Assembly (NCBI RefSeq): GCF_000732485.2
Contig: NZ_JAQV02000031.1
Span: forward strand, 1 to 64,000
DNA from: Bacillus sp. SJS
GTDB taxonomy: Bacteria > Bacillota > Bacilli > Bacillales > Bacillaceae
Direction of reading: 5' to 3'
DNA length: 64,000 nt
The position numbers and the translations under genes are program-made. The notes beneath the pieces are model-generated. The model saw only the letters and a list, made by a program, of their open reading frames with translations, was not told the origin of the DNA and did not search any database. This document shows positions 34,267-42,016 of this stretch, one piece after another (position 1 is the stretch's first letter; the number at the start of each line of letters is the position of its first letter).

Positions 34267-35214
34267 CTATTCTTTTGACAAGCTCCTCCAAAAATAAAAA
34301 ACAGCATAAGCCTCCCACGGTGACCAAGGTAAAAAGATTTCTTCCATTTCCTCTCTCGAAAGTTTTCTCTCTTTAAATCCTGCGTTCTGCAAAGCTTTGT
34401 TAAGAGCCGCATCTCCAAAAGGAAAGCTCGAGGATATCCTGAGGCATCTCATCATACAATAGTTTGCTGTCCATGGACCGATCCCCCGGATGGACAAAAG
34501 TTTTTCTTCTATTCCCTTTACATTCCGATCTCTCAGAAGGTTTTCTTTCGTTATCTTTCCATCTGCAATCAGTTTGGCGATCCCGATCACATACTCTGCT
34601 TTTTTTCCTGTAAATTGAAGCTCCCGCAGGTTCTCTGCGGAAAGAGAAGCTATGGTTTCCGGAGCAGGAAAGGTCCAAAAAGCCTGTTCAGCCCATACAT
34701 GCTTCTCACCGTATGCTTCAACCAATCTTTTCTTCAGTGTATAGGCAAAAGCCAGATTGATTTGCTGTCCGATGACAGCCCAGGTCAATGCTTCGAACAA
34801 ATCAGGGACCCCGATTATCCGAAGACCCTCAAATTTCCGAGTGAGAGAACCAAGAATTGGATCGTTATTTGCTATCTGATAAAAAGGGTCGAGATCTGTA
34901 GTGAGATCGAGCCAGTCGGCGGTATATTCGGCAGCCTTACGATGCATGCTCTCGCTTTTATCTGAACCATCCACTATTTTGAGCTCAAGAAAAGAATGAC
35001 CGCTTTCCTTTATCCTGACAAGAATTTTCTGCTGGTCAATAACGAGAACCTTATAGATTTCTCCGCTAACAACTTGATGAAGGCATTCCTGGGTAGACCT
35101 GGTTAAGTAATGAAGCGTTTCTTTGTAGCTGAAATATTTCGGCACCTGGATGATCATGGATTCAGACTCGGCGCTAAAATTGAAAACGGGCATGTCCTTT
35201 GATGCTGAAATCAT
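34267..35214 (-). CDS. alkA: DNA-3-methyladenine glycosylase II AlkA
   Basis: A 315-residue base-excision repair glycosylase that removes 3-alkylated purines and other alkylated bases. The helix-hairpin-helix is LLSIRGIGPWTANYCMMRCL and the catalytic Asp lies in FPFGDAAL, both in the C-terminal half; ALTWAVIGQQINLAFAYTLK is the family's second signature. The ATG at 35214 follows GGAGG with seven-base spacing and overlaps the 3' end of ogt by 41 bases, so the gene is translationally linked to it. It forms the last gene of an adaA-ogt-alkA adaptive-response operon. Confidence 0.92.
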   Translation of the reverse strand: MISASKDMPVFNFSAESESMIIQVPKYFSYKETLHYLTRSTQECLHQVVSGEIYKVLVIDQQKILVRIKESGHSFLELKIVDGSDKSESMHRKAAEYTADWLDLTTDLDPFYQIANNDPILGSLTRKFEGLRIIGVPDLFEALTWAVIGQQINLAFAYTLKKRLVEAYGEKHVWAEQAFWTFPAPETIASLSAENLRELQFTGKKAEYVIGIAKLIADGKITKENLLRDRNVKGIEEKLLSIRGIGPWTANYCMMRCLRISSSFPFGDAALNKALQNAGFKERKLSREEMEEIFLPWSPWEAYAVFYFWRSLSKE

Positions 35215-35731
35215 GATAATCCTCCAATCGGAGAAGGCGTTCTTTCATATGGAGTCCGCCCCTGAATCCTGTTAAGGTATTATTGGATCCAATAACCCGA
35301 TGGCAGGGCACTGCGATCGGAACGGGGTTAGCGCCATTTGCTGTTCCGGCTGCCCGGACTGCCTTTTTATTTCCGGCAGCTTCTGCAAGCTGGGAATAGC
35401 TGCGGACAGCTCCATAAGGGATGTTTAACAATGCGTTCCATATAGCCTTTTGAAAAATGGTTCCGTATAAATCGATAGGAAACTGAAATCCTTTTCGATC
35501 CCCGTTTAAATATTCCATAAGCTCTTGAATGTAGACAGCTGTTTCTTTTGGGTTATGTTCTAATTTTGAACCCGGAATTTTTAAAGCAACCCAGTCTTCT
35601 AAAGTTTCAAAAGATTCTCCCGGCCATGTCAGTCTGCAAACGTCATAATCGGTCGCAGCAACATAAAAAGGGAGAGGGTTGAAAGTTTCATGTGAAAATT
35701 GACTCCAGTAAACAGGCACGATTTCATTCAT
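35174..35731 (-). CDS. ogt: Methylated-DNA-protein-cysteine methyltransferase (Ogt/AdaB)
   Basis: A 185-residue suicidal DNA repair protein that transfers the alkyl group from O6-alkylguanine to its own cysteine. The acceptor Cys lies in IAVPCHRVIG, with the DNA-binding helix AIWNALLNIPYGAVRSYSQL and the arginine finger region AVRAAGTANGANP. Length is normal. The ATG overlaps the adaA stop by four bases and the 3' end overlaps alkA. In B. subtilis the equivalent adaB sits directly after adaA in the same way. Confidence 0.93.
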   Translation of the reverse strand: MNEIVPVYWSQFSHETFNPLPFYVAATDYDVCRLTWPGESFETLEDWVALKIPGSKLEHNPKETAVYIQELMEYLNGDRKGFQFPIDLYGTIFQKAIWNALLNIPYGAVRSYSQLAEAAGNKKAVRAAGTANGANPVPIAVPCHRVIGSNNTLTGFRGGLHMKERLLRLEDYHDFSIKGHARFQF

Positions 35732-36309
35732 TTTAAACGTTCCCCTTCTGCCGCCATTTTTTCTCTGTATTCCTGAGGGGTGCAGCCTGCTATTTTTTTA
35801 AACACAGATGAAAAATGCGGTGGATTTGAAAATCCTGTCTCAGCTGCAACTTCAGCGATGGCTTTTTGATCTGCCAGCAATAGCTTTTTTGCCTCGCTCA
35901 TTCTGTAATTCATCAAATATTTGGATGGGGTCAAACCTGTGACACGTTTAAATACTCGCAGGAGATGATACGGACTTATGGCTAATTGCAGGGCCATGGT
36001 GTTTAATGTTAATGCTTCTCTATATTGATGGTGAATGAGCTCCTTTAATTTTTCAGCCAGTTCTGCATCAGGACCATGCAAGCCTGAAACCTCAGGCTTG
36101 CACCGTTTGCACGCCCGGAATCCTGCATCGATTGCTTCCTGGATGCTTCTGTACACCCTGACATTTTCTCTTTTAGGTGTCTTCGAACGGCAGGAGGGCC
36201 GGCAGAAGATTTTGGTTGAGGTGATTCCGACATAGTATAAGCCATCATATTTCGCAGTTCTGCTTAAAATCGTTTCATAGATTGCTTCAAACAGCTCCTG
36301 TTCTTTCAC
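35728..36309 (-). CDS. adaA: AdaA: methylphosphotriester acceptor and transcription activator
   Basis: A 193-residue protein that senses alkylation damage and activates the ada operon. The N-terminal Ada domain has the four zinc cysteines, IFCRPSC and FRACKRC; the first accepts methyl from DNA phosphotriesters. The C-terminal half is an AraC helix-turn-helix pair (YHLLRVFKRVTGLTPSKYL; AEVAAETGFSNPPHFSSVFKK). The GTG at 36309 has AAGGAG at eight-base spacing, better than ATG 36315 or GTG 36318, which crowd the ribosome binding site. Methylated AdaA is expected to activate its own promoter upstream. Confidence 0.93.
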   Translation of the reverse strand: MKEQELFEAIYETILSRTAKYDGLYYVGITSTKIFCRPSCRSKTPKRENVRVYRSIQEAIDAGFRACKRCKPEVSGLHGPDAELAEKLKELIHHQYREALTLNTMALQLAISPYHLLRVFKRVTGLTPSKYLMNYRMSEAKKLLLADQKAIAEVAAETGFSNPPHFSSVFKKIAGCTPQEYREKMAAEGERLK

Positions 36310-36479
36310 ACTCATCACTCCTTTATAGGAAAATTATAAACCAATAGAAGGAAGCCGATAACGATTTATGAATAGGTAAGCAAGAATATGACAGCAATAG
36401 ACTTCCAAAAAAGGGGTCTCCCATCCTTTAGAATAATGATAATATGAAAGGGACGTCATACTTTGATGGAGAAGGAAAA

Positions 36480-37220
36480 ATGAATCTATTCGGAAACAAT
36501 CAGGAGGATTTTCCTTTTGCTATGTTCGGCAGCAGTCATATTGCTGCTTTGGCTGTGCTTCTCGTTTTATTGATTGTTTTATATGTTTTTAGATCAGTGC
36601 TTAAAGAAAAAAAGATGAAACCCTTAGAGATTGGCTTAGCTGTCAGCTTAGCTGCGGTTGAACTTCTTTATCACGTTTGGCTGATTGTTAATAACAATTG
36701 GGAAGTAAGACATGCACTTCCGCTCGAGCTTTGCAATATCAGTTTTATTCTGACTGTATTGCTGCTGCTTACAGGGAGCCGTCTTGTGTATGAAATCCTG
36801 CTGTTTATCGGATTAATGGGAGCGTCTCAGGCTTTGCTGACTCCGGTGCTCTCAATCGATTTTCCGCATTTCCGTTTTTTTCATTTTTTCTATACGCATA
36901 CGTGGATTATCGCCGTTCCGCTCTACTATACATGGGTGAAGGGGTATCGCCCTACCATTTATTCGGTTTTAAAAACGGTTGTATTTCTAAATATCCTGCT
37001 TCCGCTCGTTCTTTTTGTAAACAGCTATACGGGAGGAAATTATATGTTCCTTGACCATAAGCCGTCCAGCGGAAGTTTGCTCGATCTGCTTGGACCCTAT
37101 CCCTGGTATATTCTTTCTCTCGAAGGAATAGCCGCCGGTATGGGACTCGTGCTTTGGCTGATTTTTAGAGAGAAAACGGGGGCTGAAGGAAAACGTGCAG
37201 AGGCAGGGTCATTCGATTAG
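36480..37220 (+). CDS. TIGR02206 family (YwaF-like) membrane protein
   Basis: A 246-residue integral membrane protein with about seven transmembrane segments. After MFGSSHIAALAVLLVLLIVL it carries LPLELCNISFILTVLLLLTG and FFHFFYTHTWIIAVPLYYTW, the conserved core of the TIGR02206/YwaF family related to eukaryotic TMEM164. No function is proven in bacteria. The ATG at 36480 has GGAGAAGG upstream; the frame is open from 36444 but without a ribosome binding site. Confidence 0.84.
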   Translation: MNLFGNNQEDFPFAMFGSSHIAALAVLLVLLIVLYVFRSVLKEKKMKPLEIGLAVSLAAVELLYHVWLIVNNNWEVRHALPLELCNISFILTVLLLLTGSRLVYEILLFIGLMGASQALLTPVLSIDFPHFRFFHFFYTHTWIIAVPLYYTWVKGYRPTIYSVLKTVVFLNILLPLVLFVNSYTGGNYMFLDHKPSSGSLLDLLGPYPWYILSLEGIAAGMGLVLWLIFREKTGAEGKRAEAGSFD

Positions 37221-37420
37221 ATGAATAACCTCTAATCCAAAAAGGGTTAGGTATGGCTAATAAAGAATTTGATGGTAACGACTTGATTTATTGAAGGTAG
37301 ATCAAGTTTGAAATGCTTGTTAAATATTAAAATAATAGTATGAGTCATTTTTCTCCCTTTTCAATTACCGGATATAAGGCGGAGCAACAGCCAATATAAA
37401 AAGATTGGGGACTAAAAAAT

Positions 37421-37918
37421 ATGAAACAATCGGGGACGCTATACTTTTTCTGTGGAAAAATGGGCGCAGGAAAATCAACTAAATCCAAACAATTGGCGAT
37501 AGATAAGCATGCGGTACTGTTGTCAGAGGATGAATGGCTTTCGTCTCTTTATCCCAATCAGATCGTCTCATTTGAGGATTATCTGAAATATTCAGCGCAG
37601 CTCAAGCCATTGGTGAAAAAGCATGTCCAAAACATTTTAAGTGTCGGTACAGATGTCATAATGGATTTTCCAGCCAATACTCAAAAACTGCGAAAGTGGT
37701 TTTTGGATATTGCGGCAGAAGTCAACGCAAGCCATCAGCTAATTTTCCTTAATCTAACGAACGAGCAATGCTTGCGTCAAATTGCAAAAAGACGTAAAGA
37801 AGAACCCGAGAGAACAGCATTTGACACGGAAGCGGTGTTTATCAATGTTACTAAATATTTTGAAGCACCGGAAGCATCAGAGGGTTTAAATATTTTAGAG
37901 TTTAGCGGAAAAGAATAA
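37421..37918 (+). CDS. P-loop ATP-binding protein, AAA_33/zeta-like kinase fold
   Basis: A 165-residue P-loop NTPase. The Walker A motif is GKMGAGKST at residues 12-20, a Walker B-like VIMDFPANT is near 86-94, and IAKRRKEEPERTAFDT is a lid region with Arg residues typical of small-molecule kinases. These single-domain proteins phosphorylate unknown substrates; similar ones are sometimes annotated as resistance-related kinases without proof. The ribosome binding site is weak (TTGGGGAC). A bidirectional terminator follows. The 200-bp gap before it holds nothing recognisable. Confidence 0.8.
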   Translation: MKQSGTLYFFCGKMGAGKSTKSKQLAIDKHAVLLSEDEWLSSLYPNQIVSFEDYLKYSAQLKPLVKKHVQNILSVGTDVIMDFPANTQKLRKWFLDIAAEVNASHQLIFLNLTNEQCLRQIAKRRKEEPERTAFDTEAVFINVTKYFEAPEASEGLNILEFSGKE

Positions 37919-37949
37919 CCAGAAGTTCATAGAACCAGAAATAATGTTA

Positions 37950-37987
37950 AAAAACGCAGAGGATCAAGCAGCCTCTGCGTTTTTCTG
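37950..37987. terminator. Bidirectional terminator
   Basis: AAACGCAGAGG and CCTCTGCGTTT form an 11-bp stem with T-runs on both strands. It serves the P-loop gene (+) and the moaB-mobA-moaC operon (-). Confidence 0.88.
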
Positions 37988-38094
37988 TCTGATTTTATTG
38001 TCGTAAACTATGCAATTTACCTTTATAGAAGCTTTGTAAATTCGGTTTTCTATTTCACGACTAAATTACTTAGGCTATTTCCAATGGGATCCGT

Positions 38095-38577
38095 TTAAGA
38101 GCGGATATAATCGCCGCTCTTTCCACCTGTTTTTTTCAGCAGGGAGGTTTCCTTAATAACCATGCTTTTATCAACCGCTTTGCACATATCATAAAAAGTC
38201 AGCGCAGCAATGGATACTGCGGTCAAGGCTTCCATTTCAACGCCCGTTTTACCGTCGCACTTTACTTCTGCATGCATAATAAGCTCATAGCCTTCCTTGC
38301 TTTTCATATATTGAAAGTCAAAGTCGGTGCCCTGCAGCTGAATAGGGTGGCACATCGGAATAATCTCCGCTGTTTTCTTTGCGCCCATAATCCCGGCAAT
38401 CTGAGCCACCTGCAGCGGATCGCCTTTTTTTATGGATCCCGCTTGTATCGCTTCATAGAGTTCAGGGGATAAAGTAATGACAGCTTGAGCAACTGCCGTG
38501 CGGTTTGAGCTGTCCTTATCTGATATATCCACCATTTTTGGTCTTCCTGATTCGTTCCAATGCGTGAAAGAACTCAT
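38095..38577 (-). CDS. moaC: Cyclic pyranopterin monophosphate synthase MoaC
   Basis: Converts the MoaA product 3',8-cyclo-GTP to cyclic pyranopterin monophosphate in molybdenum cofactor synthesis. The 160-residue protein has [24 protein letters not shown] with the conserved Lys and His, and [20 protein letters not shown] with the catalytic Asp region and Lys. Length is typical. The ATG follows AGGAGGA. It is the last gene of moaB-mobA-moaC, whose partners moaA, moaD, moaE, moeA and mobB lie at 51-57 kb. Confidence 0.95.
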   Translation of the reverse strand: MSSFTHWNESGRPKMVDISDKDSSNRTAVAQAVITLSPELYEAIQAGSIKKGDPLQVAQIAGIMGAKKTAEIIPMCHPIQLQGTDFDFQYMKSKEGYELIMHAEVKCDGKTGVEMEALTAVSIAALTFYDMCKAVDKSMVIKETSLLKKTGGKSGDYIRS

Positions 38578-38589
38578 AAAGCTTTCCTC

Positions 38590-39168
38590 CTAATAATCCT
38601 TATTCCAGTCCTTGGCATGATTAATGTTAATAAAAGCAGGATCATCCTCAGGAAATGGAATCGTTAATACATGTAAATCATTCAGAAGATGCTCAAGCTT
38701 GTGTTCATCAGCTGCCAGCATTTTCTCTTGATTTTCAATGGTTCTTTTATGATACAGGGCCATTAACGGCTGTATGCGTCCGCCCTGAACCGGTACGACC
38801 GCATCTGCTTCAGAATCATTGGCAAAACCAATCATTTCATCCACAAATTCTGCTGTGACAAAAGGGATATCGCATGACAGAATGAAAAACCAATCTGGAT
38901 CATCCATCCGGCTCATTACATTATGGATGGCATACAAGGGCCCTTGATAGGAAGAAGACTCTTCCTCAACAATCAGCCGGACATCCTCACGCTTAAACTG
39001 TCCGACAAGCTCTTCATTCGTCGAAATCACAAGAGGGGAGAGGTGATTTTGTTTTAATGCATCCAAACTATGTTCATAGAAAGGTTTACCATTATGCAGC
39101 TCGAACATTTTCGGTTTGCCAAATCTTGAAGACCTGCCGCCCGCGAGAACTACGCCAGCCATTTTCAT
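38590..39168 (-). CDS. mobA: Molybdenum cofactor guanylyltransferase MobA
   Basis: Attaches GMP to molybdopterin to give MGD cofactor, needed by the bis-MGD formate dehydrogenase encoded at 47-50 kb. The 192-residue nucleotidyltransferase has LAGGRSSRFGKPKM (GTP loop, residues 7-20) and the metal-binding Asp in FILSCDIPFV. The ATG overlaps the moaB stop by four bases, and moaC starts 12 bases after its own stop. Confidence 0.93.
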   Translation of the reverse strand: MKMAGVVLAGGRSSRFGKPKMFELHNGKPFYEHSLDALKQNHLSPLVISTNEELVGQFKREDVRLIVEEESSSYQGPLYAIHNVMSRMDDPDWFFILSCDIPFVTAEFVDEMIGFANDSEADAVVPVQGGRIQPLMALYHKRTIENQEKMLAADEHKLEHLLNDLHVLTIPFPEDDPAFININHAKDWNKDY

Positions 39169-39659
39169 AGACGGTTTAACTCCTCTGTGAAGTGCTGAAT
39201 GGATGGAAGAATGAGCTTTGACATTCCGAGTTTTACTGCGTTTTCTGAGCCGGGCAGTACATATACAGCACGGCCGTTTATGCTTCCCGCGGCAGCTCTG
39301 CTGAACATGGCCTTTGCACCGATTTCTTCGTAGCTCAGATTCCTGAAAAGCTCCCCAAATCCCGGCATTTCCTTGTGAAACAAATCAGATACGGCTTCAT
39401 ATGTAACATCTCTTGGACTGAATCCTGTTCCCCCTGTAATAATAATAGCCTGGATGCCAGAACGTTCGCACCAGCCAACTATTGCAGCGCGGATTGATAA
39501 AACGTCATCATTAACAATTGTATAATCCTCAACAGGATGTCCATTCGCCTCTAAAATTTCCCGGATGGCTGCTCCGCTTATGTCATTTTCTTTTGTACGT
39601 GTATCGCTTACGGTCAATATGGCCGTTTGCACCGAAATCGACTGATTATGCCTATGCAC
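39165..39659 (-). CDS. moaB: Molybdopterin adenylyltransferase-type protein MoaB
   Basis: A MogA/MoaB-family protein of about 164 residues that adenylylates molybdopterin before metal insertion by MoeA. Motifs are AILTVSDTRT, the nucleotide loop IIITGGTGFSPRD and PGSENAVKLGMSKLI. The start is uncertain: GTG 39659 gives a family-like N-terminus but lies 13 bases from AAGGAG; an in-frame start at 39689 precedes that ribosome binding site. It heads the minus-strand moaB-mobA-moaC operon. Confidence 0.92.
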   Translation of the reverse strand: MHRHNQSISVQTAILTVSDTRTKENDISGAAIREILEANGHPVEDYTIVNDDVLSIRAAIVGWCERSGIQAIIITGGTGFSPRDVTYEAVSDLFHKEMPGFGELFRNLSYEEIGAKAMFSRAAAGSINGRAVYVLPGSENAVKLGMSKLILPSIQHFTEELNRL

Positions 39660-39754
39660 GTCAATCTGCACTCTCCTTCTGTAAATCACTATATATCCAC
39701 TTTAGCAGACTTAGGGAAGAATTACATCTAAAGCCCTTTGCCGCCAATGCTGCT

Positions 39755-40063
39755 TCATCTGTTCTTCTTTTTTCGCTTATCGATTTCTTCTGTCACAACA
39801 AATGCAAGGTCTTCATTACCAAATAAGGAAAGCACTCCAAGCAGCGTATCGTCTTCAATGACTCCTGCTTCTTCCTTAGAAACAGTCAATTCCAAAGCAT
39901 CTTTTAACGCCTGATTATCCGCTTGCTGCGGATAGGCGGCTATATACAATTCTTCAGGATTGAGATCGTGATTAACGCACCATTGAGCAAAAACAAGAAT
40001 CATCATTTTTTCTTCATTTTGATAGTTTTGAATAATTTGGTTTTCTAATTCTTTATTACTCAA
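39755..40063 (-). CDS. Small conserved Bacillaceae protein, unknown function
   Basis: A soluble acidic-to-mixed protein of about 102 residues. It contains MMILVFAQWCVNHDLNPEEL and a C-terminal GVLSLFGNEDLAFVV. It resembles small uncharacterised Bacillus proteins (I think YxiS type, from memory), with no known activity. The preferred start is TTG 40063, ten bases after AAGGA; GTG 40081 and GTG 40072 are alternatives. It overlaps the end of the upstream FAD oxidoreductase gene, so the two are probably translationally coupled. Confidence 0.65.
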   Translation of the reverse strand: MSNKELENQIIQNYQNEEKMMILVFAQWCVNHDLNPEELYIAAYPQQADNQALKDALELTVSKEEAGVIEDDTLLGVLSLFGNEDLAFVVTEEIDKRKKKNR

Positions 40064-41195
40064 TGCTTTCACTTCCTTCACTCTTCATCGCTTTATTCAA
40101 AGAATAGAGCTGCAAGTCTATTTCAAGGTGTTCATTAAGTGCCAGATTCGCTAGCTGTGAACCGAGGTATGGACCCATCGTCAAACCGGAAGCACCTAAT
40201 CCATTTGCGGCTAGCAGGCCTTTCCATTTAGGCACGGCTCCTATAACCGGCAGGAAGTCTTCGGTAAAGGGCCGAAAACCAACCCGCCCTTCAAGAAAGC
40301 GGCCATCGCTCAAACCAGGAGCGGTTTCCGTTGCTTTACTGAGAACTTCATGAATGCCGCCTGCTGTTAAACGGGTATCGAAGACATCGGTGTTTTCATG
40401 AGTGGCACCAGCCACAATTCGCCCGCCGTCAAAAGCAAGAATATATTGCGTGCCCGGCGGCATGACAACCGGCCATTGATCAGTCTGCTCACCAGGAAGC
40501 TCCAAATGGACAATTTGTGCTTTTTGAAAATGAACCTGAAAGGATATGCCTAATGGTTTAAACAGGGAGGAAGCCCAGGCTCCCGCACATACAATCACCT
40601 GATCTGATCTATAGGAATGCCCATTTACAATCGCTCCGGTAACAGCATGATCCTGATGCATAAGGGAAGCATCGCCTGCAATAACTTTGGCACCGTGTTT
40701 TTTGGCAGCGCTCAGCAAAGCATCCCTTATTCCGCGCCCGTCCACCCGGGCAGCTCCGCTTACATGGAGACCATAGTATTCATTGCCAAGAGGAGGGAAG
40801 AGCTCTGAGATTTGCGATGGGTTCATCCGAGTCAGCTCTCCGATTTCAGGGGCATCCTCTTTTCGTTTCAGCGCACGTTTTTCCATCGCCGCTATTTTTT
40901 CTTCATCTTGATGGATGCTGATGGCACCGACTTTTGAATAGCCTGTATCTGTTTCTCCATCAGCTTCAAGCCCCGCAATCAGTTCCGGATAATAGCGGGC
41001 GCCGCTTTTGGCCAATTTGTACCAGGCCTGATTTCTGCGCTGTGAAAGCCAGGGACAGACTATACCTGCAGCGGCTCCTGTTGCCTGACCTTCATCGAGC
41101 CGGTCAATAATGACAACCTCTGCTCCTTTTTTAACTAAGTGATATGCGGTGGAAGCACCTAAAATGCCAGCCCCTATTATGATAAATCTCTTCAT
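40056..41195 (-). CDS. FAD-dependent amino-acid oxidase/dehydrogenase (DAO family)
   Basis: A 379-residue flavoprotein of the D-amino-acid oxidase/glycine oxidase family. The N-terminal FAD motif is GAGILGASTAYHLVKKGAEV (residues 7-26) and a second signature GLLAANGLGASGLTMGP lies near the C-terminus. It resembles glycine oxidase and D-amino-acid dehydrogenase proteins but lacks thiamine neighbours, so thiazole synthesis is not indicated. The ATG at 41195 has AAAAGGG eight bases upstream. Confidence 0.84.
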   Translation of the reverse strand: MKRFIIIGAGILGASTAYHLVKKGAEVVIIDRLDEGQATGAAAGIVCPWLSQRRNQAWYKLAKSGARYYPELIAGLEADGETDTGYSKVGAISIHQDEEKIAAMEKRALKRKEDAPEIGELTRMNPSQISELFPPLGNEYYGLHVSGAARVDGRGIRDALLSAAKKHGAKVIAGDASLMHQDHAVTGAIVNGHSYRSDQVIVCAGAWASSLFKPLGISFQVHFQKAQIVHLELPGEQTDQWPVVMPPGTQYILAFDGGRIVAGATHENTDVFDTRLTAGGIHEVLSKATETAPGLSDGRFLEGRVGFRPFTEDFLPVIGAVPKWKGLLAANGLGASGLTMGPYLGSQLANLALNEHLEIDLQLYSLNKAMKSEGSESIE

Positions 41196-41320
41196 CTTCT
41201 GCACCCTTTTATGAAATCGTGTAATAGTAGGTTCATTTTTCGTACTTGCTATTATACCATTAGCTATTCCGCTCTCCTAAAACTTCTTTCAAAAAACCGA
41301 GTTCTAAACAGCACAATTGC

Positions 41321-41342
41321 ATACCCCATAAGGGTATGGTAT
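41321..41342. promoter_or_regulatory. CsoR operator of the copper operon
   Basis: ATACCCCATAAGGGTATGGT is an interrupted palindrome of TACCC/GGGTA type, matching known CsoR binding sites such as that before B. subtilis copZA. It lies 30 bases upstream of the csoR start, probably over the promoter. Confidence 0.8.
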
Positions 41343-41371
41343 ATTAAGGGCAGATAGCAGGGGGTGGAACG

Positions 41372-41713
41372 ATGGAAGAAGAACAAATTCACGCAGGCGA
41401 AAAGGAAGCTGAGCACTGTGCAAGCTCCGGCCGGAAAAGCCATCATTCGGAATTAATGAAAAAGAATTTAACGTCCCGTCTTAACCGAGTTGAGGGGCAG
41501 GTACGGGGAATTAAAAGACTGATTGAAGAAGATACGTACTGTGATGATGTCATTACCCAAATCGCCGCCACTCAGGCTGCTTTAAATAGTGTAGGAAAGC
41601 TATTGCTCGAAGGCCACATGAAAACGTGCGTAGCAGAACGGATCCAGGCTGGAGACGAAGAGGTTCTGGATGAAGTGCTCTTAACGATTGGAAAGCTAAT
41701 GAAAAAAGGATAA
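41372..41713 (+). CDS. csoR: Copper-sensing transcriptional repressor CsoR
   Basis: A 113-residue all-helical repressor that releases DNA when Cu(I) binds. The copper ligands are Cys57, His82 and Cys86, in the characteristic arrangement TYCDD...GHMKTC. The core NLTSRLNRVEGQVRGIKRLI is typical. An N-terminal tail of about 30 residues rich in His and Glu (AGEKEAEHCASSGRKSHH) is longer than in many homologues and may add metal ligands. It heads csoR-copZ-copA with an operator just upstream. Confidence 0.95.
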   Translation: MEEEQIHAGEKEAEHCASSGRKSHHSELMKKNLTSRLNRVEGQVRGIKRLIEEDTYCDDVITQIAATQAALNSVGKLLLEGHMKTCVAERIQAGDEEVLDEVLLTIGKLMKKG

Positions 41714-41725
41714 GGGGAGATTATT

Positions 41726-41932
41726 GTGATAACCACTCTAACAGTTAAAGGAATGAGCTGCGGACATTGTGTAAAGGCAGTTGAAGATAGCGTAGGAAAG
41801 CTTGGCGGGGTGTCCTCTGTAAAAGTCTATTTAAATGAAGGAAAAGCTGAAGTAACTTATACACCTGAAAAGGTAAGTCTGGAAGAAATCATCGAAACGA
41901 TTGATGATCAAGGATATGAGGCAGCAGAATAA
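41726..41932 (+). CDS. copZ: Copper chaperone CopZ
   Basis: A 68-residue HMA-domain chaperone that carries Cu(I) to CopA. The metal motif is GMSCGHC at residues 8-14, in place of the more common MTCxHC. The start is GTG after AAGGGGAG, 12 bases downstream of csoR. Length is typical for a single HMA domain. Confidence 0.94.
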   Translation: MITTLTVKGMSCGHCVKAVEDSVGKLGGVSSVKVYLNEGKAEVTYTPEKVSLEEIIETIDDQGYEAAE

Positions 41933-41982
41933 GACAGGGAGTACGTGCTATTGTCTAAGTAGCGCGTCTCTTTTCAGAAAAA

Positions 41983-42004
41983 ATATACCCCTATAAGGTA
42001 TAGG
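41983..42004. promoter_or_regulatory. Second CsoR-like operator, before copA
   Basis: ATATACCCCTATAAGGTATAGG repeats the TACCC...GG(G)TA palindrome of the site at 41321-41342 and overlaps the copA ribosome binding region. The right arm has one base fewer G than the first site. A separate CsoR-controlled promoter or repression of copA translation/transcription would fit. Confidence 0.65.
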
Positions 42005-42016
42005 AGGCGGGAAATC